Below are positions 5,797 through 5,862 of a DNA stretch of 5,862 nucleotides, piece by piece. Origin of the DNA: CAYSBK01 sp964429265 (lineage in GTDB: Bacteria; Planctomycetota; Phycisphaerae; Sedimentisphaerales; Anaerobacaceae). Each line of letters begins with the position of its first letter. The first letter of the stretch is position 1. Location of the stretch: NCBI GenBank assembly GCA_964429265.1, contig CAYSBK010000151.1, positions 1 through 5,862 on the forward strand, in the 5' to 3' direction. Position numbers and translations under genes: made by a program. The notes below the pieces were generated by a model, which was not told the origin of the DNA, ran no database searches, and saw only the letters and a program-made list of their open reading frames with translations.

Positions 5797-5862
5797 TCAC
5801 AGGTTGATTTCCCTGTGAACCCGTTCAAGCATATTGGTCGTCCGCATCCTCCTGCGATAGCC
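5797..5862 (-). pseudogene. IS256-family transposase fragment (partial, C-terminus cut)
   Basis: Read on the minus strand from the right edge, 21 codons precede a TGA at 5799-5797. They contain RMRTTNMLERVHREI, which closely matches the conserved 'LRTTN..ER.NREI.RR' signature near the C-terminus of IS256-family (Mutator-type) DDE transposases. In intact members this is followed by an Arg-rich stretch and roughly 40-50 more residues ending the protein. Here the frame stops two residues after REI, and I find no continuation of the expected 'RTRV..IFPN' in any minus-strand frame down to 5690. The usual Asn of 'ERLNREI' is His here, another sign of decay. The rest of the element would lie beyond the window. 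I see no terminal inverted repeat inside it. The antisense plus-strand frame from 5788 is a shadow. Confidence 0.75.

Noticed and set aside
5797..5818. Inverted repeat TCACAGG-8 bases-CCTGTGA as an operator or IS terminal repeat
   Set aside because: It falls within the transposase-coding fragment, has no partner copy in the window, and no T-tract follows on either strand. It is probably incidental.
5823..5829. GTTCAAG resembling a tRNA T-loop
   Set aside because: The flanking bases do not form the T-stem and no acceptor or anticodon arm is present. The bases are explained as transposase coding sequence.
5788..5862. Plus-strand open frame from an ATG to the right edge
   Set aside because: The same bases on the opposite strand encode a clear IS256-family transposase signature, and the plus frame has only a weak GGTGA upstream.

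Overview
The window looks like a piece of a bacterial carbohydrate-degradation locus, most likely from the Planctomycetota or a neighbouring PVC lineage (Phycisphaerae/Sedimentisphaerales-like bacteria would fit). This is inferred from the gene types: a Tat-exported Gfo/Idh/MocA oxidoreductase, a redoxin domain of the single-Cys 'CP...TPEVF' kind common in that phylum, and a secreted glycosidase-like protein. The DNA is moderately GC-rich. No rRNA, tRNA or marker gene is present to confirm the lineage.

Layout. Positions 1-109 may hold the last 35 codons of a plus-strand gene that enters from outside; 110-360 has no gene I can support. Positions 361-1668 (minus) encode a Tat-exported Gfo/Idh/MocA oxidoreductase. 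A 217-bp divergent intergenic region (1669-1885) carries candidate promoters for both directions. Positions 1886-3469 (plus) encode a secreted two-domain protein: an N-terminal thioredoxin-fold redoxin domain joined to a C-terminal sialidase-like beta-propeller with four Asp boxes. A 131-bp gap (3470-3600) contains a perfect TATAAT box and two overlapping hairpins. Positions 3601-5685 (plus) encode a 694-residue secreted glycoside-hydrolase-like protein, with a GH20/GH67-type N-terminal domain, a TIM-barrel-like core and a helical C-terminus. A candidate intrinsic terminator follows at 5713-5735. At the right edge, 5797-5862 (minus) carries a cut-off C-terminal piece of an IS256-family (Mutator-type) transposase.

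How the genes may work together (inference). All three complete genes have export signals, and two encode folds that bind or cleave sugars. The glycosidase-like protein and the propeller protein could release or bind sugars outside the cytoplasm, while the NAD(P)-type oxidoreductase could oxidise or rearrange a sugar or cyclitol. No transporter, sulfatase or regulator is visible, so the substrate cannot be named. The most unusual items are the redoxin/propeller fusion, whose propeller lacks the sialidase Arg-Ile-Pro motif, and the glycosidase-like protein, which I cannot place in a CAZy family.
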